Assembly (NCBI GenBank): GCA_963729695.1
Contig: CAVSOT010000003.1
Coordinates: 868,001-932,000, forward strand
Origin: PALSA-693 sp963729695
Lineage (GTDB): Bacteria > Actinomycetota > Acidimicrobiia > Acidimicrobiales > Palsa-688
Reading direction: 5' to 3'
Length of the DNA: 64,000 nucleotides
Made by a program: the position numbers and the translations under genes
In this document: piece after piece, positions 17,936-27,527 of the stretch
Layout of the letters: every line of letters starts with the position of its first letter
How positions within the stretch are numbered: position 1 is the first letter of the stretch
Notes under the pieces: model-generated
The model's database searches: none
What the model was told of the DNA's origin: nothing
Seen by the model: the letters and a program-made list of their open reading frames with translations, nothing else

Positions 17936-18940
17936 GTGCCCGGAGAGGTCAAGAGTGGATCAAGAGACATGGTGAACGTCGGGTCGGTCGCGGAAGGCGG
18001 ATCGGTGCCGGACCGAATCCGCGCTGCGGTGGCCACAGTCGTGGTGGGAAAAATGGATGTCGTCGACCAGCTTCTGGTGGCGGTGCTGTGCCGCGGCCAC
18101 GTACTCGTTGAAGACGTGCCGGGAGTGGGGAAGACGCTGCTGGCCCGATCCCTGGCGACGGTGATCGGCTGCTCCTTCCGCCGCATCCAATTCACTCCCG
18201 ACGTGATGCCGTCGGATGTGACGGGTTCGAGCGTGTTCGATCAGCGTGTGGCAGAGTTCGAATTCCGGTCCGGACCAATCTTCACCCAGATTTTGCTGGC
18301 CGATGAGATCAACCGCGCTACTCCTCGGGCCCAGTCAGCGCTCCTCGAGGCCATGGAGGAGCGACAAGTCACCGTCGACGGCGTTACCCGGATCCTGCCG
18401 GAGCCATTCTTAGTGTTGGCCACGCAGAATCCGGTGGAGCTGGAAGGCACGTTCCCGTTGCCGGAGGCACAGCTCGATCGGTTCCTGCTCAGGGTCCGCC
18501 CGGGCTACCCAAGCCTCGAGGAGGAGGACGCGATACTGCGGCGTTTCGAACGAGACGACCCTATGGCGCGCCTGGTCCCGGTGGCGAGCGAGGAAGACAT
18601 CCTGCGGCTCCAACGGCAACGGGAAGAGGTTCTGGTCGGCGACGCGGTGCGCGCCTATCTGCTGGAAGTGGTCCGATCGACCCGTCAGGACAAACGGTTG
18701 CTGCTGGGGGCGAGTCCTCGGGCGGCTCTGTCTCTGCACCGGGCTTCCCAGGCCCGGGCCTTGCTCCGCGGGAGGGCATTCGCAGTTCCCGATGATGTCA
18801 AGGCGCTGGCCCCCGCGGTGCTCGCTCACCGACTGGTTCTAGCCGCAGATGCCCGTCTGCACGGTGAGAGCCCTGAAGGTGTCGTGCGTCAAATTCTTGC
18901 AACAGTGGCAGTGCCAGTCGAAGACGAGTTGGCCGGCTAG
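17936..18940 (+). CDS. MoxR-type AAA ATPase
   Basis: 334 residues from GTG at 17936; an in-frame ATG 33 bases later (VNVGSVAEGG follows) is an alternative. Walker A is DVPGVGKTLLARSLA, Walker B ILLADEINRATPRAQSALLEAMEE, sensor 1 LATQNPVELEGTFPLPEAQLDRFL, and the sensor 2 region GASPRAALSLHRAS. All belong to the MoxR AAA_3 family. These ATPases act as chaperones that mature or switch partner complexes, commonly with DUF58 proteins. The gene is followed with no gap by DUF58 and DUF4129 genes, the standard operon. Confidence 0.95.
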   Translation: MPGEVKSGSRDMVNVGSVAEGGSVPDRIRAAVATVVVGKMDVVDQLLVAVLCRGHVLVEDVPGVGKTLLARSLATVIGCSFRRIQFTPDVMPSDVTGSSVFDQRVAEFEFRSGPIFTQILLADEINRATPRAQSALLEAMEERQVTVDGVTRILPEPFLVLATQNPVELEGTFPLPEAQLDRFLLRVRPGYPSLEEEDAILRRFERDDPMARLVPVASEEDILRLQRQREEVLVGDAVRAYLLEVVRSTRQDKRLLLGASPRAALSLHRASQARALLRGRAFAVPDDVKALAPAVLAHRLVLAADARLHGESPEGVVRQILATVAVPVEDELAG

Positions 18941-20173
18941 ATGGTCCGACGGATCGACGGCGAGTGGTGGGCCGCGGCTGGTGCTCTGGCGGTAGCCGGG
19001 TTGGGCTGGGGCATTCATGCCACCCTCCTCGCCTTGCTCGGCACGTTGGGAGCCATCACCGCGGTCGTGCTGTGGGTTTGGGCGCGTGAGTGCCTGACTG
19101 GCGTGACCTATAGCCGGACGCTGGCCCAACCTCGGGCGGTTTTCGCCGAGGAGGTGACCCTGGACATCGAAATGGTCAACGACAAGCTGCTGCCGCTGAC
19201 GTGGCTGCATGTCGCGGAGGAGGTTCCGCCCGCGTTGACCATCAGGGGCGGGACGGTCCTGCCCGGCCAGTCGGGGTTGTACTCCGAGCTGCACCAGCTG
19301 CTCCCGATGCTGCCGTACCAGCGGGTGCGCCGGCGATTCACCGTCGTTTGCAACCATCGGGGCGAGCACACCTTCGGACCAACGTTGCTGCGCTCCGGGA
19401 ATCCCGTGGGCTACCGCGAGAAGATCGCCAGAATCCGCGACCCAAGCCTTCTCTTGGTCTATCCGAAGGTGTTTCGCTTGGTCTTCCCGACCGTCGCGTC
19501 TCGTATGCCGCTCGGCGATCATCGGGGCCCACCTGAGTTGCTGGGCGACCCCAGCCGTCCGGCGGGGGTGCGCGAGTACCGGGCCGGTGATCCGCTGCGT
19601 CATGTGGACTGGCGGGCTACCGCCCGCAGCACTTCGCTGCTGGTCCGGGTGCACGAACCCAGCTCTGCCCTCCGTGTGGCGGTCTTTGCCGACTTGCAGG
19701 CCTCTCCTTCGCGGCGACATGAATCCAACCATGAAGTGTCGGAGTTCACTATTGCCATCACCGCTTCTGTGGTGGCGGACCTCCTGGATCGAGGGGTGGC
19801 CACGGGTCTGTACTCCTCCGGGACGGTTCGCGGCCGCCCCATCGCCAGGAATCCGACCACCTCACCAACGGCTCTTCCTGCCATGCTCGAACTCCTGGCC
19901 CGGTGCTCAACGTGGACTCGGGCGTCGATTGCCGAACTGCTCATCGACGAGGCGCGCCGGCTGCGAGGAGCCAGTGCGGTCGTTATCGCCTCTGACTATC
20001 CCGACTCGACGTTGATCGGTTTGTCGGAAATACGAAGACTCCTTCCTGTGACTGCGATCTGGGTGGTGAGCGGACAGGGTCGGCGTCCCCCGGCCCAGCT
20101 GGTGGACGCGTGTTGGGAGGTGAGCTACAGCGATGATTGGAAAGAACGCGACGTCGTGGAGTTGGCTAAATAG
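18941..20173 (+). CDS. DUF58 domain membrane protein
   Basis: 410 residues; the ATG directly abuts the TAG of the MoxR gene. Two N-terminal membrane helices (AAAGALAVAGLGWGIHATLL and the following stretch) anchor the protein. A beta-sandwich-like region follows, and then the DUF58 signature REYRAGDPLRHVDWRATARS near 207-226. The C-terminal half has a von Willebrand A-like layout (VAVFADLQAS; VVIASDYPDS) that may hold a metal-ion site. Proteins of this type partner MoxR ATPases in envelope or stress functions. The 3' end overlaps the following gene by 41 bases. Confidence 0.93.
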   Translation: MVRRIDGEWWAAAGALAVAGLGWGIHATLLALLGTLGAITAVVLWVWARECLTGVTYSRTLAQPRAVFAEEVTLDIEMVNDKLLPLTWLHVAEEVPPALTIRGGTVLPGQSGLYSELHQLLPMLPYQRVRRRFTVVCNHRGEHTFGPTLLRSGNPVGYREKIARIRDPSLLLVYPKVFRLVFPTVASRMPLGDHRGPPELLGDPSRPAGVREYRAGDPLRHVDWRATARSTSLLVRVHEPSSALRVAVFADLQASPSRRHESNHEVSEFTIAITASVVADLLDRGVATGLYSSGTVRGRPIARNPTTSPTALPAMLELLARCSTWTRASIAELLIDEARRLRGASAVVIASDYPDSTLIGLSEIRRLLPVTAIWVVSGQGRRPPAQLVDACWEVSYSDDWKERDVVELAK

Positions 20174-21605
20174 CATCGGGATCCCGGCGTTGCTGGTTAT
20201 CGCCGAGGCCACGTGGGTGTCGTTGTTGATCGACGCTACCGTCGACACCACAAAGGGCGCACACCCAGACGTACCCTTCCTCGCCATAGCGGTGTCTGCA
20301 GTGGCAGCCGTCGCAGTTGCGGGCGGCCTGGGCCGAATAGCGTGGAATTGGTGGCGCCGGGTCCTGGTGCTCATCCCGATAGTCGTCGTCGGCGTGTCGG
20401 TGTCTGCCGCCACCCTCGGTGTCCTGACGTCGGGATCGGGATCGTGGTGGTCCATGGCGACCAAGCCGTGGTCGGTGGGCGGACACACCGCGGCGACCGC
20501 AGTGGGCGCGGCCTGGTTCGTGGCTGCGTTGGCATGGGGAAGAGGCGTCTGGGTGGGAGCGGTTGCACCGTCCTTTCGGGGCACGGTGTGGTCTCTTGGC
20601 TTGGGTGCGGCCGCGTTCACGGGGATCTTCCTCGGCCGAGCCGACCGGCATGCCGTGGCGTTCAATGCGGCTACGGGTGGCGCCGGCTGGCTGTTGTTCC
20701 TCTGGTTTCCTCTTGCCGCCACCGTGGTTGTCCTGGTACGTGAGCGAGACCTAGAGAAGCAAGCGTTGTTGCGCGCCCGATCGCGGCCTACCGTCCAGTG
20801 GCTGACCGTGCTGACGCTACCGATGCTGGGTATCGCCCTCATCGCGTTGGCGCTCGCGGTCGTGGTCGGCCCCGGCGCCCCGCTCGTCGGTCGCGCCGTG
20901 GCTCGGGTGGCGACGGTGGTGTGGCATTCGATCGTCAGCGCGGCCAGCTGGTTTCGGAGTCTTTTCCCGGGCGGGCATTCGCACCCTGGATCCTCCCGCA
21001 TCCCAACCCAACCAAGCCGACCGCCCGCCCATTACCTGCCACCGAAGGCCGCCCACGTCCACACCAGCCTTCCAGTCATCATCTTCGAAGTGCTCGCCGC
21101 GGTGATCGTGGTAGGGGCGATTCTGTACCTGGCTCGCAACTTCCGCCCACTCCGCCTCCGGTGGAAACCACCGCACGCAGCGGTCGAGGATGAAGTACGC
21201 GACTCGGTGTTCAGTTGGCGCCATTTGGGCAAACAAATATGGGAAGCCCTGCTGGCCTTGGGCAGAAGACTGCGTCGGCGCCGTCAGCGCCACAGTTCTC
21301 CGGTTCTCCCGATCGAGGCGAGCCACGGACCAAGATCAGCCGAGAACGTGCGCCAAGCCTACCGGCGCATGCTCCGCGTTGCTCGCGCTTCGGGCCGAGG
21401 GCGGCAGGCGAACGAGACGACTCAAGAGCTAGAGGGCCGGCTGACCACCACTCTCGCCGCCAGGCCTGCTGAAGCCCTGACCGCCCTCACCTACCTTTAT
21501 GAGAGCGTGCGATACGGCGAGATCGATCCCAGCGAGGTCGCCCGAGCCCATGCGACCACCGACTCGGACCGCGTAACGGCCGCCCTTCATCTCGAACAGG
21601 GATAG
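20133..21605 (+). CDS. DUF4129 domain membrane protein
   Basis: 490 residues. The first 250 contain about six hydrophobic helices. A Pro/His-rich external loop (about 275-305) follows, then one more helix (VIIFEVLAAVIVVGAILYLA) and a basic cytoplasmic tail. The tail holds the DUF4129 pattern ENVRQAYRRMLRVARASG...ELEGRLTT...YLYESVRYGE. In many actinobacteria this domain is fused to, or sits next to, a transglutaminase-like protein; none is present here. The start inside the DUF58 gene implies coupled translation. Likely the membrane partner of the MoxR/DUF58 pair. Confidence 0.88.
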   Translation: MIGKNATSWSWLNSIGIPALLVIAEATWVSLLIDATVDTTKGAHPDVPFLAIAVSAVAAVAVAGGLGRIAWNWWRRVLVLIPIVVVGVSVSAATLGVLTSGSGSWWSMATKPWSVGGHTAATAVGAAWFVAALAWGRGVWVGAVAPSFRGTVWSLGLGAAAFTGIFLGRADRHAVAFNAATGGAGWLLFLWFPLAATVVVLVRERDLEKQALLRARSRPTVQWLTVLTLPMLGIALIALALAVVVGPGAPLVGRAVARVATVVWHSIVSAASWFRSLFPGGHSHPGSSRIPTQPSRPPAHYLPPKAAHVHTSLPVIIFEVLAAVIVVGAILYLARNFRPLRLRWKPPHAAVEDEVRDSVFSWRHLGKQIWEALLALGRRLRRRRQRHSSPVLPIEASHGPRSAENVRQAYRRMLRVARASGRGRQANETTQELEGRLTTTLAARPAEALTALTYLYESVRYGEIDPSEVARAHATTDSDRVTAALHLEQG

Positions 21606-21670
21606 GTCCCTGACCGGGAGTTGCCTCTTCGTTGTTGCTTGGCAGATTCCCCGCCGGGAACCCGTGAAAG

Positions 21671-23839
21671 TTAGGGTTCCTCGACGGAAGGCGGAATCCC
21701 TCGGGATCCACGTCGCGGCCTTCCTCCGCCGGCAGCGGACTGCGCGAGCAGCACTTCGGCGGGCTGGAGCAACTGGGCTTCCACATTGGTGGTGGAGAAA
21801 TAGGCATCTCCCACGGAGCTGAACGCCTCCGGCTCACCCACGTCACGGGCGAACTTGTGTCCTTCGTAAACGGCTGAAGCCCACGACCTCACTGCCAGGG
21901 CGTCGCCAACGGTATAGATAGGCTCGATCCGTCCTGCGAGTTCACGGGCCACGGTGTCGGCCGGAAGCCTGCCCGTGACCAGGACAACGGCGTCCACATT
22001 TGCTATCACCCGCTCGGACCGGGTATGGACGTCAAAGACTGTGACGGAATGTTCACCTATGGATTGTATGTAAGTGGTCGCGGCGAAGTGGACGCCAATG
22101 GTCTTAAGTCTGGTTATGACCTGGTCATACTCCAGTGAGTTAATTAGACTGACCGAAAGTGGTGAGAAGCCGGAGGTCACGTACTCGACATCGGCTCCCG
22201 ACGCCGCCAACAGCTCGGCGATCCCGGCGCTCGTGTGCAGCCCCTCGCCGTCCAGCAACACGATACGACCAGACGGTCGCTCCCCATGGAGAAGTATGTC
22301 GTCCGGCTGGTACACGAAGGGTCGGTCGTGGCCCGGGATTTCGAGGTCCCGGAACGCGCTTCGGCCTTCACGGCTGTAGGACGAGCCGGTGGCCACGATG
22401 ACAGCCTCCGGTTGGTAGTCGAGGACTTCGTCAGCCGTGGCGTGACGATCGAGGTGCACGTCGACGCCGAGACGTTCAAGTTGACGTTTCCACCAGGAGA
22501 TCGCTTCACCGAACCATTCCCGGCCGGGCAAAGTCGCCCACACGGCTAAGCCTCCGCCCAGGTTGGGTCGGGCCTCCAGCAGCGTGACCCGATGACCCCG
22601 TAGCGCACCCACGCGTGCGGCCTCCAGGCCGGCGGGTCCCCCACCCACGATCACCAGATGCGAAGGTCGAGACGCGGGGCGAAAGGTGTCGACACCCCAC
22701 AGGCGCTCCCGGTAGCTGGCGGGGTTGATGGCACATCCATGGGCTCCGGTTCTCACCGCGTTGACACACCAGTTGCATGCGATGCATTTCCGGCTCTCGT
22801 CCTCCTTGCCCGCGAAGGCGTTCTGGACCAGCTGCGGTTCCGCGATCAGGGCTCTGGTGGCCCCGACCACGTCGCAGACTCCGGCGGCGATGGCGTCTTC
22901 CCCGTCGGCCACAGACGTGAGTCGCCCGAGGACACTGAGGACCGGCACGTCTCCCGCCGCCCCGCGGATGGCTTCCACGTACGGACGATAGACGTGGGGT
23001 TCAACGAACACCGTAGGCATGCCCAGGGAGAACTGCTGGGGCTCCAGGGCGATGTCCAGGTCTACGAAGTCGACCAGCCCTGCTTCGCACAGCCGCTGGA
23101 GAACCTGGCGCGAATAGTCGGTGCCGTAACCGCCGGGCAGGAGCTCGTCACAGTTGAGCCGGACGCCTACGGCCATCTCACCCCCCGCGCCTTCGCGAGC
23201 GCTCTCCAAGGCTTCGACCACGAAGCGCATCCGCTTCGTCAGGCTGCCTCCGTACTCGTCGCTTCTACGGTTGAAGTAGGGGGACAAAAAGTGCTCGAGT
23301 ATGGCTGCGTGTGCCGCGTGCAGCATGACTCCGTCGTATCCGGCCTGCCGCAGATGGGCGGTGGACACCCCGAACGCCCGCACCAGGGAGCGGATCTCGC
23401 TTTTGTCCATCTCGTGCGCTGACCACCGCACGTCGTTCATCTCGAACAGAGCTGGAGAAGCCCCCATGGACGGGGCCAGAGGGCCGAACGGCTGCCATCG
23501 ACCGCCACTCGACCAGTGGTACCACAGCTCGGCGAAGATCTTGGCCCCGGCGGCATGTACGACCTCGGCCATCGCTCGAAACGACGCGATGTTCTCCTCC
23601 GGATGGGGGGAGGGCTGGAACGTCGCACCCCGGTCGTGCACGGTCAGACTATTGACAACCAGGCCGCAACCCCCACCCTTGGCGCGTGCCGCGCTGTAAT
23701 GAGCGAAATCCTGGGCCGGACGGTTCCCGAAAGACAGGGAATTGCCGTGCGGCCCAAAGTAAAATCGGTTGGGGATCTCAATCGGGCCGAGCTTTATCGG
23801 ACTGAAAACGAGGGGGTACTTGGGATGCAAGGAAGACAC
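21671..23839 (-). CDS. FMN/4Fe-4S/FAD oxidoreductase, old yellow enzyme-trimethylamine dehydrogenase type
   Basis: 722 residues in three parts. An FMN TIM barrel (about 8-340) holds HAAHAAILEHFLSPYFN and RRSDEYGGSL, the active-site and phosphate regions of the OYE/2,4-dienoyl-CoA reductase family. A 4Fe-4S site has Cys352, 355, 358 and 369 (CIACNWC...GC). A C-terminal FAD/NAD-binding module starts VIVGGGPAGLEAARVG. The spacing Cx2Cx2Cx10C resembles trimethylamine and dimethylamine dehydrogenases, but dienoyl-CoA reductase-like or uncharacterised C=C reductases share this build. The C-terminal 40 residues are an extra Gly/Arg-rich tail. It faces the MoxR operon tail-to-tail. The substrate is unknown. 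Confidence 0.9.
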   Translation of the reverse strand: MSSLHPKYPLVFSPIKLGPIEIPNRFYFGPHGNSLSFGNRPAQDFAHYSAARAKGGGCGLVVNSLTVHDRGATFQPSPHPEENIASFRAMAEVVHAAGAKIFAELWYHWSSGGRWQPFGPLAPSMGASPALFEMNDVRWSAHEMDKSEIRSLVRAFGVSTAHLRQAGYDGVMLHAAHAAILEHFLSPYFNRRSDEYGGSLTKRMRFVVEALESAREGAGGEMAVGVRLNCDELLPGGYGTDYSRQVLQRLCEAGLVDFVDLDIALEPQQFSLGMPTVFVEPHVYRPYVEAIRGAAGDVPVLSVLGRLTSVADGEDAIAAGVCDVVGATRALIAEPQLVQNAFAGKEDESRKCIACNWCVNAVRTGAHGCAINPASYRERLWGVDTFRPASRPSHLVIVGGGPAGLEAARVGALRGHRVTLLEARPNLGGGLAVWATLPGREWFGEAISWWKRQLERLGVDVHLDRHATADEVLDYQPEAVIVATGSSYSREGRSAFRDLEIPGHDRPFVYQPDDILLHGERPSGRIVLLDGEGLHTSAGIAELLAASGADVEYVTSGFSPLSVSLINSLEYDQVITRLKTIGVHFAATTYIQSIGEHSVTVFDVHTRSERVIANVDAVVLVTGRLPADTVARELAGRIEPIYTVGDALAVRSWASAVYEGHKFARDVGEPEAFSSVGDAYFSTTNVEAQLLQPAEVLLAQSAAGGGRPRRGSRGIPPSVEEP

Positions 23840-24350
23840 TCCGCTACCTGTCGCGTCCGACCCGGCACCGCCGGACCGCCTCAGCAGATCCGTCTGGTTG
23901 AGGGGCCGAACGGCCGTCGCCCTCGGAGCCCGGCGTCGTCATCCTCAGGCTGCCCCCAGGCACCGTTGGGGATATGTACTCCGGAGTCGCAGTCGCCATC
24001 GTCTTCCTCCAAGACTCACCGAACCGACACCTTGCTTAGCACCGCAGCCCCAGTCGCGGAAGGGTGGCACAGTCGCCGCCCCAGATCGAGAACCGCGAGA
24101 TTGGCAAGTAACGCCCACCACTCGCAACCCCCGAACGACGTCAGTGTTGGCTGCGATCACTGAACGGCGGCGATAGGCGGTTTCACGTATCCGAGGTACA
24201 TGGAACGGGACTGCGGATGAATACCGTTTCACTCGGACCGTCAGCCCCGATATCGGAGAGCCAGTCGACGACGACGGCGGTACTACGGGTATCGTGACTA
24301 CGGGCAATGGGATGCGAGGATCGGAATTGCTGGGCGAGGAGACTGGGATC
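23840..24350. other. Intergenic region between divergent genes
   Basis: About 510 bases separating the oxidoreductase from the dehydrogenase at 24351. It should hold both promoters, but no -35/-10 pair stands out. Frames across it have no motifs. Confidence 0.4.
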
Positions 24351-25253
24351 ATGTCAGAAAAATTAGCGAATCAGCCATTGCGAGTTGGAGTGGTCGGACT
24401 CGGAACGGTTGGTGCTGGCATCGCCACAAGCTGGGCCCGCCGCGGCCGGGTTCCGGTTGTATTCGATATTCGGCGTGAGAACGCCGATGGGCTCTTGGGC
24501 GCACCCACCCTGGTGGGATCGCCGGCCGAAGTAGCTAACGCCAGCGATGTCGTCTGCGTGGCAGTCGTCGACGCAGAGCAAGTCACTGATGTCGTTTGCG
24601 GTCCGGATGGCCTGCTGAAGGGGGCCCACCCCCGTCTGGTCATCGTAATTACGGCCACGATCGCGGTTGGAGTAATACGCGATCTGGCGCAGCGATGCTC
24701 GCTCCAGGAAGTGTCGTTGATTGACTGCGGGGTCCTGGGCGGGGACAAGGCGGCAGACAATGGGCTGGTCGTCGTGGTGGGAGGAGCGGACTCGGTGGTT
24801 GCCGCGGTGCGCCCAGTCCTGGAAGATTTCGCGGCGGAGGTCATACACTGCGGTCCGTTGGGGACCGGGATGGCGGCAAAGTTGGGCCGCCAAATTGTGA
24901 CGGCCGGACGCTGGCGAGCCGTTCACGAGGCCTTCGCGCTCGCCAGTGCGGCCGGCGTGGACCCGGCGCTGTTCTTGCACGTTATCCAGGCGTCCGACCT
25001 GCCATCCACCGCCGAGCATGACGGGAAAGGACTCCTGGGATTGCAGCGCCTGCGCATGGCCGGCCAAACGGTGGACCTCTCGTCCCGCCCGGTACGGGTC
25101 TATATTCGGAATGTAGACAAGGACATGGAGGCCGCTCAACAACTGGCGGTCGACATCGGGGTGACCCTTCCATTGGTCGACCTCACCAGAGCGCAGACCT
25201 ACGACACATTTGCCTGGCTGGAAGCAGCGGAGCGCAGCGCCGGGAGTGCATAA
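24351..25253 (+). CDS. 3-hydroxyisobutyrate dehydrogenase-like NAD(P)-dependent oxidoreductase
   Basis: 300 residues from ATG at 24351, with GAGGAG upstream; a longer frame from 24294 is less likely. The Rossmann nucleotide loop is GVVGLGTVGAGIATSWARRG. The substrate region is LIDCGVLGGDKAADNG followed by VVVVGG. The catalytic lysine helix is LGTGMAAKLGRQIVTAGRWRAVHEAFA, where family members keep GxxxKxxxN; the Asn is replaced by Gln here (KLGRQ). The C-terminal all-helical domain (VDKDMEAAQQLAVDIGVTLPL) is standard. These enzymes oxidise beta-hydroxyacids. An amidohydrolase gene follows after 180 bases, hinting at a catabolic pairing. Confidence 0.88.
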   Translation: MSEKLANQPLRVGVVGLGTVGAGIATSWARRGRVPVVFDIRRENADGLLGAPTLVGSPAEVANASDVVCVAVVDAEQVTDVVCGPDGLLKGAHPRLVIVITATIAVGVIRDLAQRCSLQEVSLIDCGVLGGDKAADNGLVVVVGGADSVVAAVRPVLEDFAAEVIHCGPLGTGMAAKLGRQIVTAGRWRAVHEAFALASAAGVDPALFLHVIQASDLPSTAEHDGKGLLGLQRLRMAGQTVDLSSRPVRVYIRNVDKDMEAAQQLAVDIGVTLPLVDLTRAQTYDTFAWLEAAERSAGSA

Positions 25254-25434
25254 AGGACGGCAGAGCCTCCCTCAGCTTCGAATGATCACGAGTGGTGAAA
25301 CTACGGATCGAGCCCATCGATTGACCAACAGCGGTCATCCCTTCGCTTCTTGCGAGCAACGGCCCGGTGTGGAAGGATCGATTGTGGTTGAAGGGCTTTT
25401 TCGCGACGCCCTGAGGTCGCCGAAGGGAGTGGAT

Positions 25435-26770
25435 ATGACGCTGACCCACGAGGCGGTGGAGGTGGCCCGTGACTCGCATACGGTTCCGGTGAGTGTGGTA
25501 TCAGCGGATAGCCATGTGGGCCCGCGAATTGTCGAAGACCTTCGTCCGTATTGCGCCGCGGGATACTTGGACGATTTCGACGCCTTCGTGGCTGCCTATG
25601 AGGGGCCGGAGGATGGCAGCACCCACGCCCACGTCGACGTGGACGGGTATCCGTTCCCCGAAGCGCAGGCCCGAGCCAAGCGGGCCCGAGAGAACGCCGC
25701 CGTGCTCGGTCATTACGACATGGACGCCCGCCTGGCCGACATGGATCGGGATGGGGTGGCGGCCGAGGTCATCTTCCATGGAAGTCAGAACGGGGAGCCC
25801 TTTCCGTTTGTGTTCGACCCGTTGAGCACGTTTCGGTTGCGATTGGACGGCGATGCCCACCAGCTCGAGTTGGTCGCCGTCGGCATGCAGATCTACAACC
25901 GATGGCTGGCCGATGTGTGCGCGGCAGCCCCGGCGCGGCGTGTGGGCCTGGCCCAGCTTCCGCTGTGGGACATCGACGCCTCTATCATCGCCCTCCACGA
26001 CGCGGTGAAGTCGGGCTTGCGGGCGGTCAATTTTCCCGACGACACCGCGCCCCGGCATGCTCGAGGTGGACTACCCGGAGTGGGATCCGTTTTGGTCCGC
26101 CTGTGAGGACCTCGGTGTCCCGCTCGTGACCCACTGCGGCATCGCCGCCGGCACGGAGCAGGTAGACGGGCCGAGCCAGGGGATGATGAAGTTCTTGGAG
26201 CGAGCCGGGTCGCTCAGTCGACGGGCTCTGCCCCGCTTCATCTTTTCCGGTGTGTTCGAGCGGCATCCGAGCCTACGTCTGGTCTATACCGAGCTGATGC
26301 AGCAAGGGGCCACCTGGTGGCCGGGGACCGTTGCCGAGTACGATCAAGTGTGGCGGCGGCGAGGCTGGATATGCCGGGAGCAATGCCCTCGGCCGCCGAG
26401 TGAGTACATGGCATCGAACGTGTTCAACGCCAATAGTCTGCTGCACCGCTCGCCGGAAGAAACCCACACGGCCATCAGCCTGGGATACGCCGGCAATGTC
26501 CTGTGGGGTGCAGACTACCCGCACGTGGAAGGCACCCTGACCCAGCCTTCTGGTCCCTCCAGCACCCGGGTTGCCATGCAGCTGTGCTTCGCCGGGATAT
26601 CCGAAACATGGACCCGAGCAATGCTGGGCGGCAACGCCATTGACGTGTACGGCTTAGACCCCAACGCCCTGGCCAAGGTGGCGGAGCGCATCTCCGCTCC
26701 GACTCCCGCCGATCTGGCCGCACCACCCCCAGCCGATTCGGTTCCTGAGTACTGGAGCGGGGCGGACTGA
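25435..26770 (+). pseudogene. Amidohydrolase-2 family gene with one frameshift
   Basis: ATG with GGGAG upstream. The first part (VSADSHVGPRIVEDL, YLDDFDAF, DMDRDGVAAEVIFHG, YNRWLADVCAAAPARRVGL) continues normally to VNFPDDTAP, then loses frame at a CCCC run (26050-26053). Removing one C gives APGMLEVDYPEWDPFW, which runs on through VTHCGIAAG, FSGVFERHPSLRLVYTE and VLWGADYPHVEGT to the end at 26770. About 445 residues result, the normal length. Everything either side is well conserved, so this is either a very recent mutation or an assembly error; the protein may be real. It is related to the genes at 2057, 46086 and 53183. Confidence 0.85.
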
Positions 26771-26863
26771 CGGCGTTGAGTCCCATCGGCTCCGGGGACA
26801 TTCCTCCGATGGTGTCTATCCGGTGATGGGGCGCAGCGGGGAGGGGCGCCTTAGGATCGGATA

Positions 26864-27463
26864 GTGAACCGGATCCCGTGGTGGGCTGTTGCGTCCGCGA
26901 CCGCCGCCCCGGTACTGCTCGGGTTCGGCCTCACGCTGGCCCAGTCACGCCAGCCACCAGAATACGACGCGACACGCGACACGATTAGTGCACTTGCCTC
27001 CTATGGTGCCGCAGACCGATGGGTGATGACCTCGGCTCTGGCGGGTCTGGGTGTTTGCTATGTCATCACGGCGACGGGATTGCAACCGGCCCGACTTTCC
27101 GGTCGAATGGTCTTGGGTAGTGGGGGCGTGGCGACGGTCATGGTGGCGGTGTTCGCCCAGCCCGCCCACGGGAATTCCCGGGCCCACACCGTCGCCGCGA
27201 CGATCGCCTTGACCGCCTTGGCTATCTGGCCTCTTTTCGCAGCTCGCCGAGAAGGATGGGCGCCGCTGTTGACGCGCCCGGTCTCGATGGCAGCGTCGGT
27301 TGTCCTACTGGGGCTCGTGGTGTGGTTCGCGGCTGATCTTCACGGCGGTGTGCGCGGACTCGCTGAGCGTGCGGCAGTCGGCGCAGAAGCGCTTTGGCCC
27401 CTGGCTGTCGTGGTCACCACGCGGCGAGTTCTCAGTCCGCTTGGTGAGCGCAGACGGGAGTAG
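26864..27463 (+). CDS. DUF998 family membrane protein
   Basis: 199 residues from GTG. About six hydrophobic helices, with the DUF998 hallmark in the first loop: YDATRDTISALASYGAADRW, followed by TSALAGLGVCYVITATGL. The helices continue to the basic C-terminus (RRVLSPLGERRRE). These integral membrane proteins have no known biochemical activity. Monocistronic, with its 3' end facing the tetR-like gene on the other strand. Confidence 0.85.
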   Translation: MNRIPWWAVASATAAPVLLGFGLTLAQSRQPPEYDATRDTISALASYGAADRWVMTSALAGLGVCYVITATGLQPARLSGRMVLGSGGVATVMVAVFAQPAHGNSRAHTVAATIALTALAIWPLFAARREGWAPLLTRPVSMAASVVLLGLVVWFAADLHGGVRGLAERAAVGAEALWPLAVVVTTRRVLSPLGERRRE

Positions 27464-27527
27464 GCCGTCACGCAGGCTGATGAGTCGTTCCCCTGTGTCC
27501 TCTCGAGCCCCACGCCAATCCGTGCTC

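Noticed and set aside
23840..24350. Overlapping frames of 135-215 codons in the gap
   Set aside because: All extend into or antisense to flanking genes and lack motifs or ribosome-binding sites.
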